Assembly: GCF_047948215.1 (NCBI RefSeq)
Contig: NC_134460.1
Coordinates: 149,662,049 to 149,726,048, forward strand
Reading direction: 5' to 3'
Length of the DNA stretch: 64,000 bases
Source of the DNA: Lycorma delicatula
Lineage: Eukaryota > Arthropoda > Insecta > Hemiptera > Fulgoridae
The first letter of the stretch is position 1, and the number at the start of each line of letters is the position of its first letter. A model generated the notes under the pieces. It was not told the DNA's origin. It worked only from the letters and a program-made list of their open reading frames with translations, and did not search any database. The translations under genes were made by a program, and so were the position numbers. Positions 10,120 through 21,228 of the stretch are shown piece after piece.

Positions 10120-10392
10120 ATTGAGGATGACCTTGCTGTAGAGCAAGGTCACCCTGAGACTGTATAGCCTCACCCCCTTAACCTTTTAAAAACATAATGA
10201 ACTTTCGAAAACTTAATGGCATCAATGCCCCATATACAGAGGTAATCTGATTAGTTTGGTCAAAATCGGTCCAGTTATTCTAAAGATATAAGTTGATTTA
10301 GAGGCCGACACCAACACGCGCGCGCACACACACACACCCAAATACGAACATTAACATCCGGAAAATTTCCATTCGATTTTTTGGGGTTTTTT
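10120..10392 (+). repeat. Family A, 3' part after the LINE (with right TSD 10120-10134)
   Basis: Starts with the second copy of ATTGAGGATGACCTT. It continues into the family A segment AGCAAGGTCACCCTGAG...AACATCCGGAAAATTTCC, including a CG/CA alternating tract near 10316-10337. A local inverted repeat, GACCTTGCT..AGCAAGGTC, lies at the junction and is absent from the other copies. Confidence 0.8.
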
Positions 10393-10740
10393 TTGGATAG
10401 GCGGCGGTGAGGTCCCAATTTCGCGGATTAAAAAAAAACAAAAAAAAAAAAAAAATCAATTCTCCGGGTCAAAATAAAAACGACCGAGTCCCGGCCGTGG
10501 GGGGAGCCCCGGAACAGCATACCTGGGTCTGGCCACCCCTGCCCCATCGGTTAGAGACAGGCAAGATATGAGGAAAAAAGACCCAGAACCGGCGGGAAGA
10601 ATTGCCATGCCGAATGTACAGCCGATAGGTGAGAAGTCCCATTAGAGTGAAAAGGACACACCCTCAGACACCCCGTCGGAACGACTAATGCTTGAGTGCC
10701 GAACCGTCTTGGAGAGGAGGTAGAAGGAAAAAAAAGAAAA
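10393..10740. repeat. G+C-rich segment flanked by A-rich runs, probably a retroposon piece
   Basis: About 350 bp, clearly richer in G+C than its surroundings, with an A-run at 10430-10455 and an A-rich tail at 10725-10742. Blocks such as CCGAGTCCCGGCCGTGGGG and AATTGCCATGCCGAATGTAC recall LINE 3' UTRs. No second copy is seen in the window, so the class is uncertain. Confidence 0.35.
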
Positions 10741-12120
10741 AAGTATATAAACAGCACGATGTTTTGTAGCGATAGTTTACTATCCGCGAACCGCGTGTTT
10801 TTTCTCAAACCAAATTCTTCTCTGCATGATTTTTTCTTACGCATCCGACACGAATGTTTTAAATGAAATTTCAGTTTCATTTGAGGTTTTTTTTACCGAT
10901 TCTTACATTATGTATTATTTTTTTTTATTGCAAAAATTTCGCTGCACTCTTGGTCATTTATATCGGGAATAAGAGAAATAAAAGTGTGTGATAGTTCCAT
11001 GACGTTTATGTTTACACTGATCTAATAACATAAAAAAATATTATTTTTATTGAGTTATTGGGTTACTACGGTATTTCTCTGATATTTTATTCATCAATGA
11101 TTATAGAACCCGGTATATAAGTAATTTTTATGTGAAAAAAGTGGGGGTGTAAAACGAAAATGTACCAAAGAAATAATAATGTAAATTAAAAAAAAAAAAA
11201 AATACTAATAACTTTTCAATATTTTTTAACAAGTTTACTAAATTTATCTTTATGAAGTACATACATTTGCACTATACTTAAGTGAAGCAGCGATGGATAC
11301 TTATTCGCTGAAGTAAATATATTTTAATTAGACTGAAGCGCAAGTGTATACAAAATTTTAAACAGCACTTAAATTATGAATAATATTTTTAATAAAATTT
11401 TGCATTACCGAAATAATGTTTGATACGAGATTTAAGATTGCAGAATATCGAATAGAAGATTCAAATTATCGATGATATAGTTAGAATCTGGATTTAAAAC
11501 CTACCGATGTGAGTAATGATTCATTACTATTTGGAGGAATTGAAATAACATAATGAATATTTACTTAAAACGAGCTTAGAATAAAAGGAAGTTGTGGGAT
11601 AACTTTATACAACGAAGTCGTGAATCGGGAAATTTTACGTTAATAATACAGAAGATTATCTTGGATTATCTCATCTTACAGATGAGAATAATGGAAACAA
11701 CGTTTCATTAAAGCTATCTGAAGGAAGTAATTGTTTTCAAAGGATGCTTGTATTGATGTAGTTGCCTCACTCAAACAAATGAATCATTATTATTGACGAT
11801 TACACTTAATTCTAGCGGTAAAAGAATTCTAATTAGGCAGTTGGAATTCAATTAATTTTTTTTTTTAAATAAGTGTTTTTATGTGTTTTTAGGGATATTG
11901 AAATCCCTAACTAAATTGAGCATCTGAATTAAAATTACAGTCTTTGAAAAGAACAATTAAATATAGCATAACCCATAACAGTTATTTTTGGAATTTATAT
12001 AAACAAACCGTTTTGTGGAGGTTTGAGTCAGAAAACTCATACATACCCTGACCGATAAACCACGGTACGCATTGTTAGGTGTCAGTAATGAAACGCGTAC
12101 GTGAATACAAGAGATTTATA
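10741..12120. other. A+T-rich DNA, no gene seen
   Basis: No coding-like frame, no recognised repeat and no obvious structure beyond homopolymers. Confidence 0.4.
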
Positions 12121-12688
12121 AATAAACTAGCAAATACCCCGTTTGAATTTGAAAATCGGAAGATCGAAGATATAACAACATTTCTGAATAACAGTAATCT
12201 GTTACACCGAGAGTGTACCTGATGCACGCAAAAGTTAACCTTCAACCTACTAATAAATACCCGTTTGAATTTTGAAAATCAGACGATTTGCAGAGATATT
12301 ATAAGAGCATCCCATTACACCTCCCAAAATACCGCCGCAGGGGCACTCCGATTGTTACCGGTTAATGTTGATGATTGTTCTAGCCTCGCACAAGGTTCTC
12401 GCATCACTCTAGCCTCACACGCAGTCCGTCATAGGAAGCCCATTATTATTAAACAGAATTTTATTTAATGTAAATTTAATTGTATTATTTTTGTAATATT
12501 ACTAATTCGATCGATTCGAATCATTCAGTTCAAACCCGGCTCACACAGTGGTAGAGGTTCACAGTTCACAGTTCATTAATGTTTGTACTTCAACCGGTAA
12601 ATCTCCTAGAGATTTAAAACTTCTCATTTATGTCAAAATTTGGTTGCGATCGATCGAATAGTTTTTTTCCGAACAAACACCCTCTTCT
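12121..12688 (+). repeat. Family D repeat, 5'-truncated copy
   Basis: Shares GAGAGTGTACCTGATGCA, CCTTCAACCTACTAATAAAT, CGATTTGCAGAGATATTATA and CAAACCCGGCTCACACAGTG with the larger copies at 38473-39605 and 44872-45990. An open frame at 12265-12468 is incidental. The 3' end is displaced to 13919 by a LINE insertion. Confidence 0.75.
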
Positions 12689-13918
12689 TTTTTTTTTTGT
12701 TTTTTTTTTTTTTTTTACTTTTAAGGCCGCAAAGGACCACTTTAGTCACAATAATTCAAGTCTTTTTTGCCGACCTTTTGGCCTTTAAGTTCTTAGCTTT
12801 TACTTTCTTCCAATATTTTGTCATTTTTAATGATCTTGCTTTACGATCCTCTTCTGAATAAACCCTTTTTGTATAATTAAAAGTTCTTACTTTAAAGTTG
12901 GTATTCGGACCTTTAATAACAAATTTTAATCTTTCGGATTTATTAAGTAAATCTTCGTAAGTCAAATTTAATTCTTGCACGTCTTCTTTAATTTCTTTGA
13001 TCCATAATGGCGGATTTTTTAAAGATCAAAATCGATCGATAATTCTCTTAGTAATCCTATCCTGCGGTAATCTTAACAAGGGTACGAAGAAAGAAATTCG
13101 CTTCTTTTCATAGTATCAATTAAGGATTCCAAGTTTTCGTACAGAAATTTATTAGGCAATAATAATCTGTACTGATTTTCGTGTTTATTTTTTTTTGTTT
13201 ATGCAGGTTCTAAGAATCCTGCGTTCAACTTTAAGCAAAGGTTCAGTCCTATTTTTCTGATTGAATGTAAATAAAGTCTCGCTCGCGTAAGTAATTACTG
13301 GTTTAACCATAATTTTGTAATGTCTAATTTTAGTGTTAATCGAGAGCGATTTTTTGTTTTAAGTATTTTTGGTTACTTGTAGCACTTTAAATAATTTATT
13401 AAGTCTTTCGGTCCAATTTTGTTTTTCGTTACAATTACAAGTAATGATCTCTCCAAGATATTTAAATTCTTCTACAAGTTCTACTTTGTTTCCGTTAATA
13501 TTCACAGAATTAACTAAAGGATCTATAGCCATCATTTTAGTCTTTTCGTAAGAAATTTTAATTCCAATTTTATTCGCAAGTTCTTCTATACTTGTTATTT
13601 GTATTCTGGCTTCTGCGATATTATTAGCTAATAAAGCCAAGTCGTCGTCAAATCCTACGCAATTTAAATTTAAGTTATCTCTTTTGTATCCTATGTGAAT
13701 ATTTTTTGGATTAATTTTAAACCGTTCGCTCATGAGAAATTCTACTGCACAATTAAATAATAAAGGCGAAAGTTCGTCGCCTTGTCTCAGTCCGGATTTT
13801 ATGTAAAAAGGTTCGGAAAATTCGCCACGAAACTTCACTTTAGATTTTGTATTTGTCAGTGTTAAACCGATCATATTTACCAATTTAGGATCCAATCCGA
13901 GATTTCTCAGAATTTAAA
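12689..13918 (-). mobile_element. 5'-truncated LINE inserted in family D
   Basis: Minus-strand LINE ending in a long poly-A tail (T-rich run at 12689-12716). The family D sequence stops at ACACCCTCTTC and resumes with CTTTATATAATAGTA at 13919, so the LINE was inserted close to the 3' end of that repeat. No clean TSD could be defined. Confidence 0.7.
12740..13915 (-). pseudogene. RT C-terminal half of a non-LTR element
   Basis: The longest open piece, 13895-13359, reads through the RT palm and thumb: IKSGLRQGDELSPLLFNCAVE (motif B region, fingers to palm), then VGFDDDLALLANN at the catalytic motif where FADD or YADD is normal (the Ala is replaced by Asp), then KISYEKTKMM and FKYLGEIITC. A second open piece, 12980-12756, is the basic C-terminal tail (KRVYSEEDRKARSLKMTKYW). 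Frames are broken between about 13360 and 12980. The DELSPLLFN signature suggests an RTE-like or related LINE; this assignment is tentative. Dead copy. Confidence 0.75.
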
Positions 13919-14013
13919 ACTTTATATAATAGTAATGGTAAAGATATATAATCTTTATGTAATAGTATAAGTCTATTATAGTATAGTCTATTGTGTATCT
14001 TTATATAATAGTA
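13919..14013 (+). repeat. Family D 3' tail, tail motif repeated three times
   Basis: CTTTATATAATAGTA-like units occur near 13919, 13952 (TCTTTATGTAATAGTA) and 13999. Single-copy tails (TTTATATAATAGTATAGATT) end the copy near 39600. This suggests slippage at the 3' end. Confidence 0.5.
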
Positions 14014-15006
14014 AAGCTATGCAAATAAATATGTTTTATGTTACTTCAAAGTCAATAAATTCTAAATTTTACGCTTATCCGTGAGTTTCTTTCAGGTTAA
14101 AAAAAATATTCAGATTATTTTATTTTGCTTGATGCATCTTATTCAGTTTGCTAATTCATCCACTCGGATAACATTGAAGTCATTTTTTTTTTAATCTACC
14201 GTTTCATTCTTGAGTATTTAACTCGGTAGTTTGTTTAGCTTGAAAGTTCTTTATTTTTTAATCGTCAGATGTTATTAAAGTTAATGTAATAAAAATACAT
14301 TATCTGATAGCATTAATAATTAAAATGTGGAATTCATGGAGTTAGAGTTAATACCTTTTATGGCTAAGGTAGCCGTAAAAAGGTAACAAAAAAAAATCAT
14401 GTGAAATGTGTTTTTATTTTAAAAAATTACTCCCCAGGTGATTTTGTAAAAGACTTAGCGGACTAAGTAGTAACAAAACTAAATCGTTGCTTTCCCGAGT
14501 ATAGCGATGTATGCTGTTGTGGCAACTACGGCTGTAACGTTGAAGTACATAGATCGGTCAAAATTAATCTTAAAAAACTGCTCCTTTTTTATGGAGACAT
14601 TTAAACAAATTTTAACAAAAAAATACATTTAAATAAATAGTGATTAATCTGTGAAAAACTATTTTATTCCAGCGCTCCCCAGTCTAAAAAAATCATTGTT
14701 GTCAGACGGAAATGTTTGTGCGTATTACGTATGTATGTTTGCCTGTTTTTGGTTGGCTCAGGAGCCCGTCGGCCGATTTTTTTCAAACTACGTAGACAAG
14801 TACTACCTTCTACAGGAAATAATATATTACATTGAAACATTGGAAAAAGAGGTCGGGAGTCGAGGTGTTATGGCCAAAATTGAATTTCAATTCTTAACCG
14901 GGATAATTTAGCGTAAAATTGTTCTTACAAAAGTTTAATTTTTTTTATCGAGGTCACAAATTACCAAAATTTTTATTTAATATTCACTCCCGTCTCCAAA
15001 AAATGA

Positions 15007-15046
<40 letters not shown>

Positions 15047-15822
15047 CTACATCTTGCTTCAGAAAAGGAGTTAATGAAAGTTCTTAGCACCTATATTCTC
15101 TACATCGATAGGACTTCAAATGGTTATAAAAACGTTTTGTCCGTCCCACTCCAATGAGCTGCGGTACAAAAACTATTTTTAATCTAAAAGCATTTTTAAA
15201 AAAATTAAATCCATTTCGCAAATACGCATTGCACTTAAAATGTAAAAATCGTAATTTTTTTATAACCTTACTGTTTAATATTTCTTGAAAAAAAAAATGA
15301 GCCAAAACTTTTCACCCTTTCCAAGAGAATTAAAAGTTTGTTTATTTAGAACTATGACTGTATTTTCTAAACGATTTTAACACGTGTTTTTTATTAAATT
15401 TATTATCACCGCCTATGGTTCTTAAAAGTTAATTTTACCCAAAAGCTTATTGAGTATAAATCTCAAAAAAAAAAATTTACAATTTCAAAATCTAAATGCT
15501 CAATACTTATTTTGTTAAACAATTAAAATATCTAATTACCCCCTCCCTTAATGGGAGGAGAGCTTCAAAGGTTTAAAAAAAAAATCGATAATTTTTAAAA
15601 AAAATTATTTTAAATCAATTTTAGTAAATATTTTTAATCATTTAAAAAAGCCTCCTGATGCATGAGCCCCCAAATTTTCAAAAAGTCGAAAACATATTTT
15701 TCGAAATTGTGATAGTATACTAATATTAAACATTTTGGTTATTTCTTATTTTGTTAAACATTTCGACTTCAAAAATTAAAATTAAAAGATCTAAATATTA
15801 TCAAACAAGTAGTTTATTAACC
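14014..15822. other. A+T-rich DNA with a TA microsatellite, no gene seen
   Basis: A perfect TA dinucleotide run lies at 15009-15043. Open frames such as 14651-14911 show no recognisable motif and no codon character. Many A/T homopolymers. Confidence 0.45.
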
Positions 15823-16060
15823 TACCGGGTTGGTCTAGCTGTAAACTCGTGTTAAATCAGCTGATTTAGAAGTAGAGAGTTCTCATGTTCGAATCTTAAT
15901 AATGGTAAAAAGCTTTTATTCGAATTTGAATACTAGATTGTGGATACCGGCGTTCTTTGGTGATTGGGTTTCAATTAGCCACACGTCTCAGGAACGGTCG
16001 GCCTTGTGTCTGTACAGGACTACACATTAACCTGTACATTATACAGATAAGTCGCTAATG
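15823..16060 (+). repeat. SINE-2, diverged copy
   Basis: Starts ACCGGGTTGGTCTAGC, contains AAATCAGCTGATTT, the B-box-like GTTCGAATC, then GAATACTAGATTGTGGATACC and the GGTTTCAATTAGCCACAC block. The 3' end is eroded and lacks the CATCCTCTGAAG tail. Confidence 0.7.
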
Positions 16061-16164
16061 ATTTTAACTGTTGATGCGACTATAACTATTTTTTGTTATT
16101 TTTTTAATTCCGTGGGCTTCAAAACGAATATCGCTGGTTTTTCAAGCTATATAATATTTCTCAA

Positions 16165-17325
16165 GTTTTACATGCAGAGTGTTTCACGTACACATTAATT
16201 ATACGTAAAATGAAAGACCAACGCAAACAGTTTTAGCTGTGCACAAGCTCATAAACATTTTCTTTCCGCTTGAAAGCGCTAGTAGCAAAGTTGACGAACC
16301 CCCAACAGAAAGCGTTCTGTGTTTTGCAATTTGTAAAGTGTGAATCTGTAATTACCGCTCAACGTGCGTTCTGTTTGAAGTTCCGTTGTGATGCCTGAAT
16401 GACATTAACATTCGAAGATGGTGCAAACAGTTTGAAACTACCGGCTGTATTTATAAAGGAAAGAGTACAGGATGACCGAGTGTGTCCGAAGACAATGTTG
16501 AACGTGTAAGAGAGTCTTTTGTGCGTAATCCTAGGAAATTCGTTAGCAAGACTAGCCGCGAATTAGCGATTCCAATAACGTGTGGAAGAGTTTTAAGGAA
16601 ACGCTTACAACTACGTCCATATCGTTTACAGCTGCTACAAGCTTTAAAGTTTACAGATTACGGTGTGCGTGCTAACTTCGCAAATGAAGTGATGCACCGT
16701 GACTATAAAGACTTCATTTATCGCGTCGTATTCAGTGACGAATCAACATTTCATGTTAATGGAAAAGTAATCACTCATAATGTGCGTATCTAGGAATCAG
16801 AAAATTCTCACGAAATATTGCAGCGTGAACGAGACTCCCTAAAACCGAATATTTCTCGTGCAGTATCCCGAAAGCAAGTTTACGGGCCGTTCTTTTTTTT
16901 CGCGGACGCACTTGCTTCCGCGAAAAACAACATATCGAGAATAAACTATATCGATATGCTACAACTACGAGTCTTTCCTCTACTGTAATACAAACCACAG
17001 AAGTTCTTTGGGAACAAGATGGTGCGCCTCCTCACCGGCATAATGCTGCACGTGATCGGCTGAATGAAATTCACCCCGACCGCTAGATCGGTCGCCGGGG
17101 ACCAGATGACAGGGCTTGTTAGCCGTTGCCTCCACGTTCGCCCGATCCGACCCAGTGCGATTTTATTCTTTGAAGGTTTATAAAGGATCAAGTGTATGCG
17201 CCACCGTTACCGGCTGATCTACCCGACTTCAGAAACAGGATTGCGGCTAAAACTTAATAAATATTACATAAATTTAATACCCCGTTATTCATTTTAAAAT
17301 ACACGGTGTACCGATCAAAAATCAC
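16165..17325 (+). pseudogene. Mariner-type (DUF4817) transposase relic
   Basis: Reading across frames gives QKAFCVLQFVKCESVITAQR (N-terminal HTH, about 16310-16370), RRWCKQFETTGCIYKGKS (about 16410-16465), then the open piece 16482-16793. This piece contains the second HTH (SRELAIP..CGRVLRKRLQLRPY) and the catalytic block VVFSDESTFHVNGKV with the first Asp. After a stop at 16791 the frame continues (ESENSHEILQRERDSLKPN, FADALASAKNNI). In another frame an EVLWEQDGAPPHRHNAARD-like block near 17000-17045 carries the second Asp, followed by a degraded SPDPTQCDF block near 17140. All motifs are present, but stops and frameshifts separate them. The transposase is inactive. Confidence 0.75.
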
Positions 17326-17329
17326 TGAC

Positions 17330-18745
17330 GCTGGCTGCCTGAATATTTTTGGTTCTGCAGTTACTTGCTGTATACCTTTAGTCTCTGTAAACGTTTGGAA
17401 AAGAACAAGAACACAACAAAATAGTTCCACCTTTCAACTTTTATTAAATCCTCCATAAGTATACAAATAATCACTCTTTTTGTATTTAATTATACATAAT
17501 AGAAATAAATATTTTTACATAAAAAATGCGAAAAAAGTTCATAATTTTGGTTATTATTTTCAATAAAAAGGAATTATTTTATCTTAAAGATACTAATAGA
17601 TCTTAAAACGGTTGAATTAAAAACTGAATTATGCGATTCATCGCCGGCTTTTTTATCGCATTGAATGAATTTTAATCTTAAAAAGTTTATACGAACTTCC
17701 CACGGCGAATAATTTATTCTTTAATGTAAAAAATGAGAATTTCTTTGAATTTCATTTTCGTCAAAGCCATTAAATCTTTCCGTCGGTTTTCCCGATTTAT
17801 CGATGTCGGTTAAACGACTAACCGGATAAGGACGAATCATCATCTACGGTGGATAAATGTTAACATTTGAAAATGAGGATAAAAACTCATGAATGTGAAT
17901 AAACCTTTATTTCCCTTGTACAAAAAAATAATTACAATATATAATTAGTAAACAGGATCTCAGCTATTATCCGCTTTATATAATATTTATAAAAATGAAA
18001 ACTATTTTTAAAATAAATAATAGAAACTAAAGGTTCCTACATAAATAAGTTCTTAGAAACAAAAGCTTAATCGTTAAAGATTGAGATCGATTAAAATTAT
18101 TCTTATTACCTTAGAAAAACGACGAAAGATTAAAAAAAAATTTGAACATAATAATATTATAACAAATGAATAGATTGCATTTAAGTGCGTGCATTAAAGT
18201 TCGACATTATAGATTTAACAATATCAAGAAGATAAAGAATATAAGATGATTTATATTGTACTCTTTTGCGATTAGTATATTGTATAAACTGGAGTAAAAT
18301 GGATATTGTCATAATTATTTCTTGTTAACACTACTTTCTAACAGTATAAAATACTACAAAGTAATGATAAATAATTTTAGTATTAATTTTATGAATGTAA
18401 TTATAATTATAAATTTATCCTTAATAATTTTGTCTTCCTTAATTTGGATTAGCTCCATTAAACGATTTGATATAAAAAAATCCAACGTTATTAACATTGA
18501 TTTAAAAAATTAACTGATTACGTATCATTTAGACAGGATAGCAAGAACATTTTTAGAATATCGGTTAGTAAACATTATTTGTCATTATCCACTGATCTAT
18601 TTCTTTAAGAAGTTTTTTTATTCGGTCTGCTATAAATAAATTTAGCAGGAATAAGATTAATTAATTTAGCAGAAATATACACGACATGTCTTCTGCAGAC
18701 CGATCGGTCGTTTGTGGTATTATAAAGGTGATAGTAGATGGTCTC
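17330..18745. other. A+T-rich DNA, no gene seen
   Basis: An open frame at 18322-18513 is Ile/Asn-rich and fits chance in A+T-rich sequence. No repeat recognised. Confidence 0.4.
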
Positions 18746-18760
18746 AGATTATATGATGAA

Positions 18761-19057
18761 AGCCACCGGGTTGGTCTAGTGGTGAACGCGTCTTCCCAAA
18801 TCAGCTGATTTGGAAGTCGAGAGTTCCAGCGTTCAAGTCCTAGGAAAGACAGTTATTTTTACACAGATTTGAATACTAGGTCGTGGATACCGGTGTTCTT
18901 TGGTGGTTGGGTTTCAATTAACCACACATCTCAGCTACGGTCGAACTGAGAATGTACAAGACTATACTTCATTCACAGTCATACATATCATCCTCATTCA
19001 TCCTCTGAAGTATTATCTAAACGGTAGTTACCGGAGGCTAAACAGGAAAAAGAAAGA
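18761..19057 (+). mobile_element. SINE-2, full-length, 297 bp, with 15-bp TSD
   Basis: tRNA-derived SINE. A-box-like GGTTGGTCTAGTGGTGAACG, an 18-bp perfect palindrome CCAAATCAGCTGATTTGG (18796-18813), B-box-like GTTCAAGTCC, a body with GTGGATACCGGTGTTCTTTG and GGTTTCAATTAACCACAC, then a tail CATCCTCTGAAGTATTATC..GGAGGCTAAACAGG and an A-rich end. Flanked by AGATTATATGATGAA (18746-18760) and AGATTATATCATGAA (19058-19072), a 15-bp TSD with one mismatch. This fixes both ends of the family. Transcription by RNA polymerase III is inferred from the boxes. Confidence 0.88.
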
Positions 19058-19089
19058 AGATTATATCATGAATCGCTGATATTACAGAG

Positions 19090-19497
19090 GTTTGTATTTT
19101 TGTTAATAAGTGAAACGATGCTTTTGACGTAGAGCTGTCTCATTGTTAACACTCTAATTCCCGGAACAGGTCAGCCGTAGGTAGGGTAAAGTCTGGGCCT
19201 ATTTAAGGCTGTTTTTTTAAAAGTTTTGTTGAAACGCATACGCTTTATTAAAAATCACGTTTCTTCTCCACCCCACGAACCTATTCCATACTGCAATATC
19301 GATTGAGCATACGCAAAATATACCAATCTAGCGATACTGTTATCTTTTCGTTTACTAATTTGGCTTAATTTAAGGATTAATTGTTTAATTTTTTTGCACG
19401 TATTAATATGCGCGTCCCATTTAAGGTGAGGGTCTACCCAGACGCTAAGATATTTTATTTTATTTACTTTTTCTAGTTCGGGATCAGACACGGAGTA
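19090..19497 (-). pseudogene. LINE RT C-terminal scrap (Jockey/CR1-like)
   Basis: The open piece 19491-19255 contains KVNKIKYLSVWVDPHLKWDAHI (the conserved post-RT KYLGV block) and LVYFAYAQSILQYGIGSWGG. Further down the minus strand, in other frames, KTALNRPRLYPT and LTMRQLYVKS continue the same domain. Both ends are truncated. Confidence 0.7.
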
Positions 19498-20090
19498 AAA
19501 GTTGGCCTTTTGCAGTTTATTAAATGCACGGTTAAATTATTTAGGTTAGGAGTCGATTACCGTAATTCGTATAAAAGTCATAAACACGCTTTTTTAATTT
19601 ATATAATTTTTAACTTTATATAATTTTCTAAAACAAATCTTTCACGCGATTAAAAGATCTGATTTTTTGTTACGTATCTAGATAAAGAATTTTGTATAGA
19701 TCTAATACGGTTAACGTTAACCGCGATTGAATTTTTTTTACACAGAAAAAAATTATACTTATTTAAAAGAATATTAACGGTTTATAGAACGATAAATAAT
19801 CGCGAGTAACGGGAAGCTTTGCGATAAGCATTTTTATTGAGCTTAAGGATACCGCTCTTCAATAATAATCGGACATAACCGATGGGTTTTATGCGTATTA
19901 TATAAATATGAGGGACGATAAATACCGCTCGTCACAAAATGTTCTCATCGCACAAGCTTTTGTGCCGTTTCCCGAAAGACGGTGACCGTGCAGACAGTTA
20001 AAAATTTAAAAAAAAAAATTATCTGCGTATTACAATAACTTATTCGATAATTAAATATTTTTATTAAATTAAGTTCAACCGAACTTATGC
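19498..20090. other. A+T-rich DNA, no gene seen
   Basis: Between the LINE scrap and the mariner element. No coding or repeat signal recognised. Confidence 0.4.
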
Positions 20091-21228
20091 CACGGTGTCC
20101 CATATAAAACGCAACCCATCAATCACTCATCCATGAAATTTCAAAAGTCAAGCTTACTCCCTTACTCGTTACTGAAATGGACTCGTCCAACATCTGAACA
20201 TCGCGGCGACGCAGTAGAACACTACCGATAGTAACAACAATGCAATCATAACGTGTAGTGTATTGTTAGAGACAAGATGGTGTTTTCGCTAGATGAACGT
20301 GTTTTCATTGTCGAGTCGTACTTCAGTACGAAATCAGTGGTTGCAGTGCAAGATTTGTTTCGCCATGTGTACCCAGATAAACCAGCTCTTAACAAAACAT
20401 CAGTATTTAGGTCAGTTGCAAAATTTAGAGAGACTGGTTCTGTTAATAACAAGGAACACAAAAGATCTGCGTCGGTGTTGAATACAGATACAGTCGCTGA
20501 AATCAAAGACCGATTACTCGCCTCGCCAAATAAATTGATCAGACGTTTGTCTGCTGAAATTAATTTGTCTAAATCAACCGTTCATCGGGCGACCAAACAA
20601 TTACAATTACGACCTTATACATTCAAACGGTTCATCGACTTCTTGAGCCCGACAACGAAAAACGGCTACAATATTGTCAACGGTTCCGTCGATTTCTGCG
20701 TGAGGGAATTAATATTATGGATTCGTTATTTTTCACAGATGAAGCACGGTTTCATTTGGATGGCTACGTAAACAGCCAAAACATTAGAATTTGGAGTGCT
20801 GAACTGACGGTGCGACATCGCACTACGCGGTTTCAACTTCTGATTTCGTCTAGGAATTCTTTGGTAATCGTGTTATCGGTCGAGGCTTGTGGCCACCAAG
20901 ATCTCCAGATTTATCTGTGGCGGATTTTTTTCTACGGGGTTACCTCAAAGAAAAAGCCTACGGCAACAAACCACGAACACCTGAAAGTCAATATTGAACA
21001 AGCTGTATTAAATATCCAGCCACAAACTTTTTGAAAAATGTTGCAAGAAACGCTGTAAAAAGAATTGAAGCTTGTATTCAAGAAGATGGCAGCCACTTCC
21101 AACATTTACTCTAAATTTAAGGTAATGGTTGGTAGTAATAAAAATTGCATTTACATTTACACATGCCTTTTTATTATTTCAATACCTACCAATATAAGGT
21201 TGGGTTGCGTTTTATATGGGACACTCTG
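20091..21228 (+). mobile_element. Mariner-type element, copy 1, with terminal inverted repeats
   Basis: The 5' end GGTGTCCCATATAAAACGCA and the 3' end TGCGTTTTATATGGGACACT form inverted repeats of about 28 bp, the same as in the copy at 34550-35699. TA follows the right end (21229-21230) but the left flank is eroded. The body encodes a broken transposase (20277-21034). Confidence 0.85.
20277..21034 (+). pseudogene. Mariner-type transposase, copy 1: second catalytic Asp region deleted
   Basis: The N-terminal part is open from ATG 20277: MVFSLDERVFIVESYFSTKS (first HTH), FRSVAKFRETGSV, then IRRLSAEINLSKSTVHRATK (second HTH). A frameshift near 20620 follows. FFTDEARFHLDGYVNSQNIR (from about 20720), in another frame, holds the first catalytic Asp. 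The sequence then jumps from IRIWSAE to GCGACATCGCACTAC, deleting the segment with the second Asp. WPPRSPDLSVADFFLRGYLK (about 20890-20950), near the third acidic site, remains. Compare 34736-35449, which kept what this copy lost. Confidence 0.85.

Noticed and set aside
18322..18513. Small hydrophobic protein (63 codons)
   Set aside because: The Ile/Asn-rich composition is what A+T-rich random sequence gives. No conservation evidence.
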